Source: Candidatus Zixiibacteriota bacterium (lineage in GTDB: Bacteria > Zixibacteria > MSB-5A5 > UBA10806). Taken from it: DNA of 64,000 bases. Shown here piece after piece: positions 15,701 to 25,129 of this stretch. The notes below the pieces were generated by a model. That model ran no database searches and had not been told where the DNA came from. It saw only the letters and a program-made list of their open reading frames with translations. The translations under genes were made by a program, and so were the position numbers. Every line of letters begins with the position of its first letter. The first letter of the stretch is position 1. Location: NCBI GenBank assembly GCA_020348065.1, contig CP070742.1, positions 1,686,996 through 1,750,995 on the forward strand, given 5' to 3'.

Positions 15701-16717
15701 ATGAGTGAAATATTAGCTTTTCTCAAGACTATCGAAGACGAGGCCAAAACGGCGATCGAGAACGCATCGGATAAAGCTGTTCTCGATAGCGTCATCTACT
15801 CTTATCTTGGCCGCAAGGGCAAATTGGCCGAGATATCGCGTGGTTTAGGCAAGCTTGATCCGCAAAGCAGACCTCAGGTCGGCGCCAGGTTGAATGAACT
15901 TAAAAAAAGATTGACCGATCTGGCCGAAAAGAAAACAGGGATTTTGACATCCACCTTAACATCCGCGGATACATTCGATTATACTCTTCCCGGCAAACGC
16001 GCTTTCGTGGGGCGCAGGCACCCCTTGATGCAGACAGTTGATCGGATTGTGAATATTTTCCGCGGAATGGGCTTCTCTGTTGCCACCGGCCCCGATATTG
16101 ATACCGAATTCAATAACTTCGATGCCCTTAATACACCGGAAGATCATCCGGCGAGAGACCTTTCGGACACGTTTTATATCAGGAAAGGTATTCTGCTCAG
16201 ACCTCATACCTCCACGGTGCAGATCCGCACCATGCAGGCCCAAAAACCGCCGGTGAGGATAATCTCTCCCGGCAGATGCTATCGTTCGGATACCCCCGAC
16301 GCCTCTCATTCGCCCGTTTTTTACCAGTGTGAAGGACTTTTCGTGGATGAACATGTCACCTTCGGCGATTTGAAAGGCGTGATTATTCAATTCGCTAAAG
16401 ATATGTTCGGCCCCCGGATAAAAGTCCGTTTCCGGCCGCACTTTTTCCCCTTTACCGAACCGTCTGCAGAATATGATTTCTCCTGCATGATTTGCGGGGG
16501 TAACGGTTGCAGAGTATGCAAAAACAGCGGCTGGCTGGAGATTTCCGGCGCCGGTATGGTCGATCCCGAGGTCTTCAGGGCGGTGGGATACGACCCCGAT
16601 CGGGTTACCGGTTTCGCCTTCGGTATGGGCGTTGACAGAATAACGATGCTTAGATATCGCATTGGCGATATCAGGTTGCTTTATGAAAATGACGTCAGGT
16701 TTTTAAGGCAGTTCTGA
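15701..16717 (+). CDS. pheS: Phenylalanyl-tRNA synthetase alpha subunit
   Basis: This is a 338-residue class II catalytic subunit. The N-terminal helical arm has SYLGRKGKLAEISRGLGKL. The core shows RPHTSTVQIRTM (motif 1/2 region), PGRCYRSDTPDASHSPVFYQCEGL and the C-terminal motif 3 GFAFGMGVDRITMLRYRIGD. Two close CxxC pairs (ICGGNGCRVC) lie in an insertion of the core. It works as an alpha2-beta2 tetramer with pheT, whose start overlaps its stop by one base. Confidence 0.97.
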   Translation: MSEILAFLKTIEDEAKTAIENASDKAVLDSVIYSYLGRKGKLAEISRGLGKLDPQSRPQVGARLNELKKRLTDLAEKKTGILTSTLTSADTFDYTLPGKRAFVGRRHPLMQTVDRIVNIFRGMGFSVATGPDIDTEFNNFDALNTPEDHPARDLSDTFYIRKGILLRPHTSTVQIRTMQAQKPPVRIISPGRCYRSDTPDASHSPVFYQCEGLFVDEHVTFGDLKGVIIQFAKDMFGPRIKVRFRPHFFPFTEPSAEYDFSCMICGGNGCRVCKNSGWLEISGAGMVDPEVFRAVGYDPDRVTGFAFGMGVDRITMLRYRIGDIRLLYENDVRFLRQF

Positions 16718-19098
16718 TGAAAATATCAGTAAATCTTCTAAGAAAAATAATCGATTTCGATTGGCCGGTAGATAAAGTGGTCGAGAGGCTGACCATGTCC
16801 GGCAGCGAGGTTGAAGCAATTGAGAATAAAGGAAGCGATATTGAGGGTATCCTTGCCGCGAAGGTCATCGAAGTCTCTAAGATCGAGGGCTCCGACAAGC
16901 TGACCTGTTGCACCGTTTTCGATGGCAAAGAGAAAATCGATGTCGTTTGCGGGGCTCCCAATGTCGCGAAAGACCAGGTCGTTCTTTTCGCCCCCGTTGG
17001 TTCCAAAATCCCTGGAATGACCTTGAAGAAAGCGAAGATCGGCGGTAAAGAATCGTTCGGGATGATTCTCTCCGAAGCGGAACTGCAATTATCGGACAAT
17101 GCAGATGAAATCGCCGTTCTTGATGACTCAATTAAGCCCGGAAAGTCTCTTGAAGGAATTGTTGAATATAAGGATACCATATTGGAGTTGGAAATAACAC
17201 CCAACCGCCCCGATTGCCTGTCTCATATCGGCATTGCCAGAGAAGTTCAGGCATTGGGCGGCGGAAAGTTGAGAATGCCGGATATTAATCTTAATGAGAT
17301 CGATAAACCGGCATCCGAAGCGGTAAAAATTGTAATTGATGATCCCGATGGATGCCCTCGCTATACCGGCAGGGTTACCAGGAACGTGAAAATCGCGCCT
17401 TCGCCGTTATGGCTTAAAATGATGGTTTATTATCTGGGTATGAGGCCCATAAATAACGTGGTCGATATTACGAACTATGTGATGCTGGAACTCGGGCACC
17501 CGCTTCACGCTTTTGATTTTGACCTGTTCAAAAAGCCGCAAGTGTTGGTTCGAAACGCGTTCGAAGGCGAAAAGTTTATCACTCTTGATGAAGTAGAACG
17601 CACGCTAAACTCAAACCACCTGCTTATCACCGATTCCGTCTCAGGCGTCGCGATTGCGGGGATTATGGGGGGAGAACATTCGGAAGTATCCGAGAAGACA
17701 TCGCATATCCTTCTGGAATCGGCCTATTTTGACCCGGTTACCATAAGGAGAGGTTCGAAGGCGTTGGGCCTCGCTACCGAATCATCCCGGCGTTTCGAGC
17801 GCGGAGCCGATCCCGATATGGCTCCCGTTGCCAACGATCGCGCCTGCAAACTCATATCGGAGATCGCGGGCGGTGAAATTTTAAAGGGAATTGTGGACAC
17901 ATACCCTAAGCCGTTCATGCCGGTGGAGATTGATCTTAAGCCTGAGAATGTAAATCACTTGCTGGGTACGGACTTAAGTCCTGATACCATGTGCGACATT
18001 CTTAACGGGCTTAATATAAATACCGAAAACCGCAACGGTCTAAAGGCGGTTCAACCTTCTTTCAGACCGGATCTGGTACGAGAAGTAGACCTATCTGAGG
18101 AAATTGCCAGAATATATGGATTTGACAACATACCGACGGTTTTCCGTCCGGGCGGCACTCTTGGCGCCGAGGAAACCAAAATGGAGAGGATTACTGGACA
18201 GGTGAGATCGTATCTCACAGGGGCCGGCGGAACCGAAATATTCTCTTTGACGCTGGTGGATTCTCTTTTGACGAAGCGCCTGGGACTGCTGGAATCCTCG
18301 GTAACCGTCATGAATCCGCTTTCGGAGGAAATGGCCGTTGTCCGGCCCGGCATGCTTTTATCCATGCTGCCGGTTATCAGAAGGAATATCAATTTCAAGG
18401 AAAAAGATCTATTCCTTTATGAAATCGGCGATATCTACCTGCTGTCCGATAAAGAGGAACTTCCTCCCCAACAGAATTGCCTTGCGATAGCCTTGACCGG
18501 GAACGAGTCGCCGGTATTCTGGGGAAGCGCTCAGAGAAAAAGCGATTTTCATACCATTAAGGGATTGCTTGAAAATTTGGCCGACTATCTAAAACTGGGA
18601 AAGATAAATCTCCGGCCTGAGGATTATTTTGCGTTTGAAAAATCACGCTCTTTTGAAGTATATATCGGTGATATCAATATCGGATACCTGGGGTCGGTGT
18701 CGGATGGATGTCTTTCGACGGCCGATATTAAGGACAAAGTACACTTTGTCGAGATTGATATGTGTAAAATGGTCGATTTAATACCGGAATCGATTACAGC
18801 AAAAGAACTTGACAGGTTCCCCTCGGCCGATAGAGATATTGCGGTAGTTATCGATGAAAATATTAAAGCCGAAGATATTCGAACTGAAATTATAGATAGC
18901 TCAAAAGGGCTTGCTACCGATGTCCTGATTTTTGATCTTTATCGCGGGAAAAATATCCCCGATAATAAAAAAAGTCTGGCCTTTGGCATAAAATATCGAT
19001 TGCCGGACCGGACGTTAACCGACGATGAGGTTGATGATGTTCACGGAAGGATCGCCGAAGCTTTAAAAAGTAAATTCGGCGCCGAATTACGCAGTTGA
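16717..19098 (+). CDS. pheT: Phenylalanyl-tRNA synthetase beta subunit
   Basis: This is a 793-residue beta subunit of normal length. Domains in order are MKISVNLLRKIIDFDWP (B1), an OB-fold tRNA-binding part with VVCGAPNV near residue 70, and the B3/B4 editing region. The B5 and catalytic-like domains (SRRFERGADPD) follow, then the C-terminal ferredoxin-fold anticodon-binding domain ending in DRTLTDDEVDDVHGRI. It binds tRNA-Phe and removes mischarged Tyr. The ATG overlaps the pheS TGA by one base, so the two are translationally coupled. Confidence 0.97.
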   Translation: MKISVNLLRKIIDFDWPVDKVVERLTMSGSEVEAIENKGSDIEGILAAKVIEVSKIEGSDKLTCCTVFDGKEKIDVVCGAPNVAKDQVVLFAPVGSKIPGMTLKKAKIGGKESFGMILSEAELQLSDNADEIAVLDDSIKPGKSLEGIVEYKDTILELEITPNRPDCLSHIGIAREVQALGGGKLRMPDINLNEIDKPASEAVKIVIDDPDGCPRYTGRVTRNVKIAPSPLWLKMMVYYLGMRPINNVVDITNYVMLELGHPLHAFDFDLFKKPQVLVRNAFEGEKFITLDEVERTLNSNHLLITDSVSGVAIAGIMGGEHSEVSEKTSHILLESAYFDPVTIRRGSKALGLATESSRRFERGADPDMAPVANDRACKLISEIAGGEILKGIVDTYPKPFMPVEIDLKPENVNHLLGTDLSPDTMCDILNGLNINTENRNGLKAVQPSFRPDLVREVDLSEEIARIYGFDNIPTVFRPGGTLGAEETKMERITGQVRSYLTGAGGTEIFSLTLVDSLLTKRLGLLESSVTVMNPLSEEMAVVRPGMLLSMLPVIRRNINFKEKDLFLYEIGDIYLLSDKEELPPQQNCLAIALTGNESPVFWGSAQRKSDFHTIKGLLENLADYLKLGKINLRPEDYFAFEKSRSFEVYIGDINIGYLGSVSDGCLSTADIKDKVHFVEIDMCKMVDLIPESITAKELDRFPSADRDIAVVIDENIKAEDIRTEIIDSSKGLATDVLIFDLYRGKNIPDNKKSLAFGIKYRLPDRTLTDDEVDDVHGRIAEALKSKFGAELRS

Positions 19099-19385
19099 TA
19101 ATTATGAATCTAAATATTATTAATGATCTGGAGGAAAAAGTTGGCCGCGCAATCGAATTGATTGCCGGTTTAAAGGATAATAATAGAGAAATAGTAGAGG
19201 AGAACATGGCTCTGAAGCGCCGGTTGGAGGATCTGCGGACCGAATATGACAGCTATAAGAAGAGTGTTGAAAAGAGGATCGCGGATGCTTCCGGTTCCCG
19301 AACCGATTTTGATAGCGAAGAAGTGAAAAAAAGGCTTTCAAAACTGGCGGGGAGACTGGCGGCTTTAGAGGACAGTTGGATTTAA
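19095..19385 (+). CDS. zapB: Small coiled-coil protein, ZapB-like
   Basis: This 96-residue protein is one long coiled coil: NDLEEKVGRAIELIAGLKDNN, then RLEDLRTEYDSYKK and VKKRLSKLAGRLAALEDSW. Length, coil character and position before zapA match ZapB-type division proteins, which form a layer linked to FtsZ through ZapA. Two starts are possible. TTG at 19095 overlaps the pheT stop as TTGA, a pattern seen elsewhere in this window; ATG at 19104 would remove three residues. Coiled coils are weak evidence of homology, so the name is provisional. Confidence 0.62.
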   Translation: MIIMNLNIINDLEEKVGRAIELIAGLKDNNREIVEENMALKRRLEDLRTEYDSYKKSVEKRIADASGSRTDFDSEEVKKRLSKLAGRLAALEDSWI

Positions 19386-19404
19386 TTATAAAGCGGACGC
19401 TAAA

Positions 19405-19683
19405 TTGGAGAAAATTCGAGTAAATGTTTCGATCCTGGGGAAAGAATACACCATTGTTTCCCAGGTCGATCCGGAATATATAAAAAAGGCCGCGGAATAT
19501 CTTGATATGAAGATGAGAGAGGTTTCTCAAGCTTATCCCAATATCACGGAGGCGAAAATAGCCGTTCTTGCCGCCTTGAACATTACCGACGAACTTTTTC
19601 AGGCCCGTGATGCTGAACCGCCGGGCGTAGAAACTGAAAACAGGATCGTCGAGCTGACTCGAAGACTCTCCGAAATTCTGTGA
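19405..19683 (+). CDS. zapA: Cell division protein ZapA
   Basis: This 92-residue protein has the ZapA fold. The beta-rich head is [18 protein letters not shown] at its start (here [16 protein letters not shown]), followed by [16 protein letters not shown] and [16 protein letters not shown], then a C-terminal helix. ZapA binds FtsZ and bundles protofilaments at the division ring. The start is TTG at 19405; no ATG or GTG is available upstream in frame. It follows the ZapB-like gene by 19 bp. No 6S RNA-like structure was seen in the short gap after it, although ssrS sits there in E. coli. Confidence 0.85.
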   Translation: MEKIRVNVSILGKEYTIVSQVDPEYIKKAAEYLDMKMREVSQAYPNITEAKIAVLAALNITDELFQARDAEPPGVETENRIVELTRRLSEIL

Positions 19684-19717
19684 TTATATAAAAGCGTCCG
19701 CCCCACACGGAGGCACT

Positions 19718-21277
19718 ATGGATCCAATTTATTATGTAATCGGGGTCGGGGTCGTTATTCTGGCGTTTATTATCGGTATTGTGATTTCGCGCAAGACGGG
19801 CGAATCGAGGATTGCCAACGCCGAAAACCTCGCGCAGAAAATCATCTCCGAAGCTGAAAAAGCGGCTGAGATAAAGAAAAAAGAAGCCATGCTCGAGGCC
19901 AAGGATGAATGGTTTAAGGCCAAACAGAAGTTCGAAAGAGATACTCAATCCAGGAAAAGTGAGATTCAGAAGCTTGAACAGGCGATGGCCACGAAAGAAA
20001 GCAATCTAAACCGCAAAGTCGATATTCTGGTTAAGAAGGATAAAGATATTGCGCAGCGGGAAAAATCGGTTGCCATCAAAGAGAAAACGAATGAGGCCCA
20101 AGAGAAAAAGCTCGGGGAACTTATCGCGGAACAGAATGTCAAACTTGAAAAAATAGCCGGAATGACGTCCGAGGAGGCCAAAAAGCTCCTGATTTCAAAC
20201 CTCGAGGAGGAGGCCAGAAGGGAAGCCGCATCGCTTATTAAAGAGATAAAAGACGAGGCGGAACGTACCGCAGAAAAAGAAGCCAAGGATATTATCATTC
20301 AGGCGATCCAGAGATGCGCCGCCGATCACGCGGCCGAATCATGCGTTTCGGTGGTGAGTCTGCCTACAGACGAGATGAAAGGCCGTATTATCGGAAGGGA
20401 GGGACGGAATATTCGCGCCTTTGAGACAGCCACCGGAATCGACGTTATTGTCGATGATACTCCCGAAGCTGTTATACTCTCAGGTTACGATCCCATCAGG
20501 CGCGAGGTTGCGCGTATGGCCCTGGAGAAGTTGATTATTGACGGCCGGATTCATCCGGCGCGAATTGAAGAAGTCGCGATGAAGGCTGAAAAGGAGATGG
20601 AAGTGATTATCAGGGAGACCGGTGAACAAGCCTGTTTTGATGTCGGCGTTCACGGTGTCCATCCCGAAATTATGAGGCTTCTCGGAAAATTGAATTTCCG
20701 AACAAGTTATGGCCAGAATGTGCTTCAGCACTCCAAAGAGGTCGCCACCATCTGCGGAATTATGGCAGCCGAACTCGATCTGGACGGAAACATAGCCAAA
20801 AGGGCCGGTTTGCTTCATGATATCGGAAAAGCCATCGATCGCGAAACGGAAGGTACTCATACCGAAATCGGAGTCGAGTTCGTCTCAAAATTTAATGAGA
20901 CCCCTGTTGTGTTGAATGCTGTAGCCAGCCATCACGAGGATGTTCCTATGGAATCTCCTTATGCGGTCCTGGTTCAGGCGGCCGACGCCATTTCGGGAGC
21001 AAGGCCGGGCGCCAGGCGGGAGACTCTGGAAGGCTATGTCAAACGTCTCGAAAAACTCGAGGAGATGGCCGACAGCTTCAAGGGTGTAGGGAAAGCGTAC
21101 GCAATTCAAGCTGGACGGGAAATCAGGGTTATGGTAGAATCCGATCAGCTTGATGATATCGGAAGCAACAATCTGGCCAACGAAATAGCGAGAAAAATAG
21201 AATCCGAACTGGAATATCCCGGCCAAATTAAGGTCACAGTGATTAGAGAGGTTCGCTCGGTAGATTATGCCAGATAA
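19718..21277 (+). CDS. rny: Ribonuclease Y
   Basis: This is a 519-residue membrane-anchored endoribonuclease that starts mRNA decay. An N-terminal transmembrane helix covers residues 4-24. A long charged coiled coil follows to about 200. A KH domain ([22 protein letters not shown]) and an HD domain with [16 protein letters not shown] and SHHEDV complete it. All parts of the family are present at normal length. It is followed, with overlap, by two genes that include a YmdB-type phosphoesterase; rny-ymdB adjacency is known in Firmicutes. Confidence 0.97.
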   Translation: MDPIYYVIGVGVVILAFIIGIVISRKTGESRIANAENLAQKIISEAEKAAEIKKKEAMLEAKDEWFKAKQKFERDTQSRKSEIQKLEQAMATKESNLNRKVDILVKKDKDIAQREKSVAIKEKTNEAQEKKLGELIAEQNVKLEKIAGMTSEEAKKLLISNLEEEARREAASLIKEIKDEAERTAEKEAKDIIIQAIQRCAADHAAESCVSVVSLPTDEMKGRIIGREGRNIRAFETATGIDVIVDDTPEAVILSGYDPIRREVARMALEKLIIDGRIHPARIEEVAMKAEKEMEVIIRETGEQACFDVGVHGVHPEIMRLLGKLNFRTSYGQNVLQHSKEVATICGIMAAELDLDGNIAKRAGLLHDIGKAIDRETEGTHTEIGVEFVSKFNETPVVLNAVASHHEDVPMESPYAVLVQAADAISGARPGARRETLEGYVKRLEKLEEMADSFKGVGKAYAIQAGREIRVMVESDQLDDIGSNNLANEIARKIESELEYPGQIKVTVIREVRSVDYAR

Positions 21278-21713
21278 ACGAATCGAGGAGTTCTATAATT
21301 CCGATTGCTTCTTACTTATCGGGATGTCGAGGAAAAGAAACAACTTCGCCTGGGGAGTCTATAAAAGCTTTGCCGGCGTCAACAGAAAAGTCTATGCGCT
21401 GCATCCGGAGGGTGGGGAAAAAAACGGGGTGAAATTCTATACCAAAATTGAAGAACTTCCCGAGAAACCGGATGCCTGTATAGTCTGCACTGATTTGAAG
21501 AAAAATAAAAGCCTGATTTCCGAGTTGGCCGATTCGGGAATAAAGCGGTGTTGGTTTCAATGGGGTTCTTACGACAAGGACGTACTGGAAGAAGCCGGAA
21601 AACATAATATCGTTCCTCTCACCGGATGTGTATTAATGTATATGCCGGAATCGTCGTTTCTGCATAGAGTCCACAGGTTTTTTTATGAAATATTTAAGAA
21701 AGGAACAGATTGA
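21267..21713 (+). CDS. CoA-binding domain protein (Rossmann fold)
   Basis: This 148-residue protein resembles the small single-domain CoA-binding proteins of the succinyl-CoA synthetase alpha fold. It begins [21 protein letters not shown], where the loop replaces the usual GxSxxxxxxG segment. It contains VYALHPEG, then [18 protein letters not shown] and [16 protein letters not shown], and ends with [10 protein letters not shown]. The usual WxQxG appears as WFQWGS. The exact role is unknown. The start lies 11 bp inside rny, so it is coupled to it. Confidence 0.8.
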   Translation: MPDKRIEEFYNSDCFLLIGMSRKRNNFAWGVYKSFAGVNRKVYALHPEGGEKNGVKFYTKIEELPEKPDACIVCTDLKKNKSLISELADSGIKRCWFQWGSYDKDVLEEAGKHNIVPLTGCVLMYMPESSFLHRVHRFFYEIFKKGTD

Positions 21714-22507
21714 GGATTCTATTCGTCGGGGATATCAACGGAAAACCGGGGCGAACCTGCCTTGAACAATACTTAAAAAAGTGTAAGTATAACGGCCTGG
21801 AATATGATTTTATCGTCGCCAACGTAGAAAACGCCGCCGGGGGATTCGGTTTAACGAAAGATATTTCAAATTCCCTGTTTAGAATGGGTGTCAACTGCCA
21901 GACCGGCGGCAATCATATCTGGGATAAAAAGGAAATATTTTCTTTTTTCGAGGATGAACCGCGTCTTCTGCGTCCAGCGAATTATCCCTCGGAAGCGCCC
22001 GGATACGGTTATAATATTTACGAACTTGAAAATGATCTCAATATCGGAGTAATTAATCTCCAGGGCCGTATTTTCATGTGGAATATCGATTGCCCCTTTA
22101 AAACCGCCGATAGGATAATTCCCGAGATCGCCGAAAAAGCGAAAATTATAATTGTTGATTTCCATGCCGAGGCAACCTCCGAAAAGCAGGCCCTGGGAAG
22201 GTATCTGGACGGCAGGGTCTCCGCCGTTCTCGGCACCCATACCCACGTTCAGACCGTAGACGAAAGGATTTTGCCGGGCGGAACAGCTTTTATTACCGAC
22301 GTGGGGATGACCGGTCCCTATGACTCCGTTATAGGAATCGAGGTTGAGGATGCCCTTTATCGCGTTGTTACCGGGGTCCCCAACCGTTTTACGGTGGCAA
22401 GGGGAGACGTCCGGTTTGCAGGGGTGGAATTGGAAATCGATATCGGAAGCGGGAAAGCCCTGTCTGTAAAGAGAATTTTTGAATCGTTGCCCGAGAGCGA
22501 CGAGTAG
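21710..22507 (+). CDS. YmdB-family metallophosphoesterase
   Basis: This 265-residue calcineurin-like phosphoesterase has metal-binding motifs in order: ILFVGDINGKPGR (Asp), VANVENAAGG (Glu/Asn), TGGNHIWDKKEI (Asn-His), VDFHAEATSEK (His) and LGTHTHVQT (His-x-His). YmdB proteins hydrolyse 2',3'-cyclic nucleotides and, in Bacillus, influence biofilm and motility decisions. The TTG start overlaps the previous TGA as TTGA. Its closeness to rny suggests a role around RNA decay products (inference). Confidence 0.92.
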   Translation: MRILFVGDINGKPGRTCLEQYLKKCKYNGLEYDFIVANVENAAGGFGLTKDISNSLFRMGVNCQTGGNHIWDKKEIFSFFEDEPRLLRPANYPSEAPGYGYNIYELENDLNIGVINLQGRIFMWNIDCPFKTADRIIPEIAEKAKIIIVDFHAEATSEKQALGRYLDGRVSAVLGTHTHVQTVDERILPGGTAFITDVGMTGPYDSVIGIEVEDALYRVVTGVPNRFTVARGDVRFAGVELEIDIGSGKALSVKRIFESLPESDE

Positions 22508-22528
22508 GATAATACGAGGTCAGATTTT

Positions 22529-23416
22529 ATGCCGGCTGAAATTATAAACGGTAAAAAGATATCCGACGATATAAAATCCGAGCTCAAAGCCGAAATAGAT
22601 AAACTCAAGAATCAGGGCATTGTACCCGGTCTCGCAGCGGTTCTGGTGGGTGATAATCCGGCCTCGGCGCTTTATGTAAAGATGAAGGCCAGAGCCTGTG
22701 AGAAAATCGGAATTTATTCCGAGGTTATAAAACGCGACAATTCCTCTACCCACCAACAAATGGTCGAGCTGGTTAATGAATTGAATCAAAGACAAGATAT
22801 CGACGGCATACTTGTGCAATCGCCCCTTCCGGATCATATTGATGAGCCCGGGATAACCTTTCTAATCGATCCCAAAAAAGATGTTGACGGTTTTCATCCC
22901 GTAAATCAGGGTTTGCTTCTCGCGGGAAGACCTCAGTTCGAACCGGCCACACCCATGGGGATTGTCGAGATTCTGGAAAGATCGGGGCATAATCCGTCCG
23001 GTAAGAATGTCGTAATTCTGGGACGCGGATTTCTGGTCGGAAGGCCGTTGTCGGTTATGCTTTCCACCAAAACCAAAAGAACAAATGCCACCGTAACTAT
23101 CTGCCATACTGGCACCCCCAACATCTCCGATTTTACAAAAAAAGCTGATATTATCGTTGCGGCGATGGGGAAAGCGTTGTTTCTTAAAGGGGATATGATC
23201 AAACCGGGAGCGGTTATTATTGATGTCGGAACCAATCAAATTGATGATCCTGGCCATCCCAAGGGCAAGAGACTTGTCGGCGATGTCGATTTCGATTCGG
23301 TCAAAGATATCGCCGGTGCGATTACTCCTGTCCCGGGCGGGGTAGGCCCCATGACAATAGCGGCGATTCTGAAAAACACCGTTAAAGCATGTAAAACGAG
23401 ACATGATCTGATTTAA
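22529..23416 (+). CDS. folD: Bifunctional methylene-THF dehydrogenase/cyclohydrolase FolD
   Basis: This 295-residue enzyme interconverts 5,10-methylene-THF and 10-formyl-THF, supplying one-carbon units and NADPH. Motifs are LAAVLVGDNPASALYVKMKARACEKIG with the catalytic Lys, DGILVQSPLP, DVDGFHPVNQG and the nucleotide-binding GRGFLVGRPLSVML. PGGVGPMTIAAIL ends the domain. Full normal length. It lies 21 bp after the phosphoesterase and 4 bp before xseA. Confidence 0.97.
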   Translation: MPAEIINGKKISDDIKSELKAEIDKLKNQGIVPGLAAVLVGDNPASALYVKMKARACEKIGIYSEVIKRDNSSTHQQMVELVNELNQRQDIDGILVQSPLPDHIDEPGITFLIDPKKDVDGFHPVNQGLLLAGRPQFEPATPMGIVEILERSGHNPSGKNVVILGRGFLVGRPLSVMLSTKTKRTNATVTICHTGTPNISDFTKKADIIVAAMGKALFLKGDMIKPGAVIIDVGTNQIDDPGHPKGKRLVGDVDFDSVKDIAGAITPVPGGVGPMTIAAILKNTVKACKTRHDLI

Positions 23417-23420
23417 AGTT

Positions 23421-24656
23421 ATGCCGGATAAGATATATTCAATAAGCGAATTAACCAGAGAAATTAAAGCTATACTTGAAGTTTCTTTTCTTAAAGTGTG
23501 GGTTGAGGGTGAAATCTCCAACTACACTCATCATTCATCTGGTCATAGATATTTCACATTGAAGGACCAGAACGCTCAAATACGCTGTGTCATGTGGAAA
23601 TGGATGGGAAAACATCTCTTTTTCGAGCCCCAGGACGGAATCAAGGTCAAAGCCGGTGGACAGGTCACCGTTTATGAAAAATCGGGCCAATATCAACTGG
23701 TGGTGTCCTCCATGCAGCCGGCGGGGATCGGTGAACTTGAGCTGTCATTTCAGCAGTTGAGGAAAAAGCTCTCCGAAGAGGGACTGTTCGATCCTGAACA
23801 CAAAAAACCGTTACCTGAATTCCCGGAGACCATAGGCATAGTTACCTCGCCGACCGGTGCCGCGATCCGGGACATCCTTAATATAATCCGCCGCAGGGCG
23901 CCCTGGGTGAAAATTTTGCTCTGGCCGGTTCTGGTTCAGGGCGAGGGTGCCGCGGCCCAGATCAGCCATGCCATAAAACGGTTTAACGAGCTTGATAATG
24001 TGGAACTGTTAATAGTTGGACGTGGCGGGGGATCGCTTGAAGATCTGTGGGCGTTTAATGAGGAAGAGGTTGCCCGGGCTATTTTCGAGTCGAAAATCCC
24101 GGTGATATCGGCGGTTGGGCATGAGATAGATTTCTCCATCTCCGATTTCGTCGCTGATCTTCGAGCCCCGACCCCTTCTGCAGCGGCCGAGATCGCGGTC
24201 CCCGATGGTGACGGATTATTGTCGCGGATCGCCGGATACGCGAGCGATCTTTTTACAATATCCCGGTCTGTTATCGACGATTCGAGCCGACAGCTTGCGG
24301 AGGTTTCCGCGAGGTATGGTTTCCGTAAGCCGATGGAGATGATTGTCCAGAGGGCGCAGAGGTGCGATGAGCTCACCAACCTTATTAATATTCACTCCTC
24401 GCATAAAATGGAAGGCTTGAAGCGGCAATCACAGGCGTTATTCGAAAAGCTGGAGATGGTGTCGCCAAAGGCGGTTATGAAAAGGGGTTTCTCCTATTGC
24501 CGCGATAAAGAGGGCAGGGCCGTGAGGAGCTTTAAACAGGTTGCAATTGACGACAGAATCGATATAATTCTATATGAAGGCGGCATGGAGTCGCGGGTGA
24601 CCAGGATCGTTCCGGAAATTCCGGGAACGGGCGGAAGGAAAAAACGGAATGTCTAA
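23421..24656 (+). CDS. xseA: Exodeoxyribonuclease VII large subunit
   Basis: This 411-residue protein has an N-terminal OB fold (FLKVWVEGEISNYTHHSSGHRYFTLKD) and a catalytic domain. The latter contains IGIVTSPTGAAIRDILNIIRRR, RGGGSLEDLWAFNEEEVARAI and PVISAVGHEIDFSISDFVADLRAPTPSAAAE. A C-terminal helical part follows. It degrades single-stranded DNA together with the small subunit XseB. The small subunit gene is not adjacent; it lies at 48120-48383, 23 kb away. The 3' end overlaps the next gene by 8 bp. Confidence 0.96.
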   Translation: MPDKIYSISELTREIKAILEVSFLKVWVEGEISNYTHHSSGHRYFTLKDQNAQIRCVMWKWMGKHLFFEPQDGIKVKAGGQVTVYEKSGQYQLVVSSMQPAGIGELELSFQQLRKKLSEEGLFDPEHKKPLPEFPETIGIVTSPTGAAIRDILNIIRRRAPWVKILLWPVLVQGEGAAAQISHAIKRFNELDNVELLIVGRGGGSLEDLWAFNEEEVARAIFESKIPVISAVGHEIDFSISDFVADLRAPTPSAAAEIAVPDGDGLLSRIAGYASDLFTISRSVIDDSSRQLAEVSARYGFRKPMEMIVQRAQRCDELTNLINIHSSHKMEGLKRQSQALFEKLEMVSPKAVMKRGFSYCRDKEGRAVRSFKQVAIDDRIDIILYEGGMESRVTRIVPEIPGTGGRKKRNV

Positions 24657-24990
24657 GGGACGCCAGGGCAAGATGTATTATTCCATATCTGAGGCCGCTA
24701 AATTGGTGGGCGTGGAGCCCTATGTCATGCGCTTCTGGGAGAAGGAATTCCCTCAACTAAAACCGAGGAAAAACCGCGCCGGAAACAGGATTTATCGTCC
24801 CGAAGATATCAAGAAGGTCACCGGGATAAAAAGACTTCTTCACGACGAAGGGTATACTATCGAGGGGGCCAGAAAACTCCTCAAACAGGGCAGCCAGACC
24901 GTCAATTTGGGTCCTAACAGTGATGAGGTCAAGAAGGTTCTGCGGGAGATCAGAAACGAACTGGAGAACCTCATCAAACTTTTCCCTTGA
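24649..24990 (+). CDS. MerR-family DNA-binding protein
   Basis: This 113-residue protein has a winged-helix MerR domain: YYSISEAAKLVGVEPYVMRFWEKEF, then NRIYRPEDIKKVTGIKRLLHDEGYTIEGARKLL. The PYVMRFWEKEFP version, with Trp and Glu, is typical of short MerR-like regulators found near ihfA/pheT or xseA genes in many bacteria. There is a short coil C-terminal to the domain and no effector domain. The target is unknown. The start overlaps xseA by 8 bp. Confidence 0.9.
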   Translation: MSKGRQGKMYYSISEAAKLVGVEPYVMRFWEKEFPQLKPRKNRAGNRIYRPEDIKKVTGIKRLLHDEGYTIEGARKLLKQGSQTVNLGPNSDEVKKVLREIRNELENLIKLFP

Positions 24991-25024
24991 TTTAGACAGA
25001 CGCTGTATTATTATGAAATCGAGT

Positions 25025-25102
25025 CGGGGCGTAGCGCAGCCTGGTTAGCGCACTTGCTTGGGGTGCAAGAGGTCGGCCGTTCAAATCGGCTCGCCCCGAC
25101 CA
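25025..25102 (+). tRNA. tRNA-Pro (anticodon GGG)
   Basis: Acceptor CGGGGCG (25025-25031) pairs with CGCCCCG (25092-25098). The anticodon stem CTTGC/GCAAG encloses TTGGGGT with anticodon GGG. The D arm is AGCGCAGCCTGGTTAGCGC and the T arm carries GTTCAAATC. The CCA end is encoded (25100-25102). Confidence 0.97.
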
Positions 25103-25129
25103 CTTAATCAGCCAAAATTATATTTCCCC

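Noticed and set aside
19684..19717. 6S RNA (ssrS) after zapA, as in E. coli
   Set aside because: Only 34 bp separate zapA from rny, far too short for 6S RNA.
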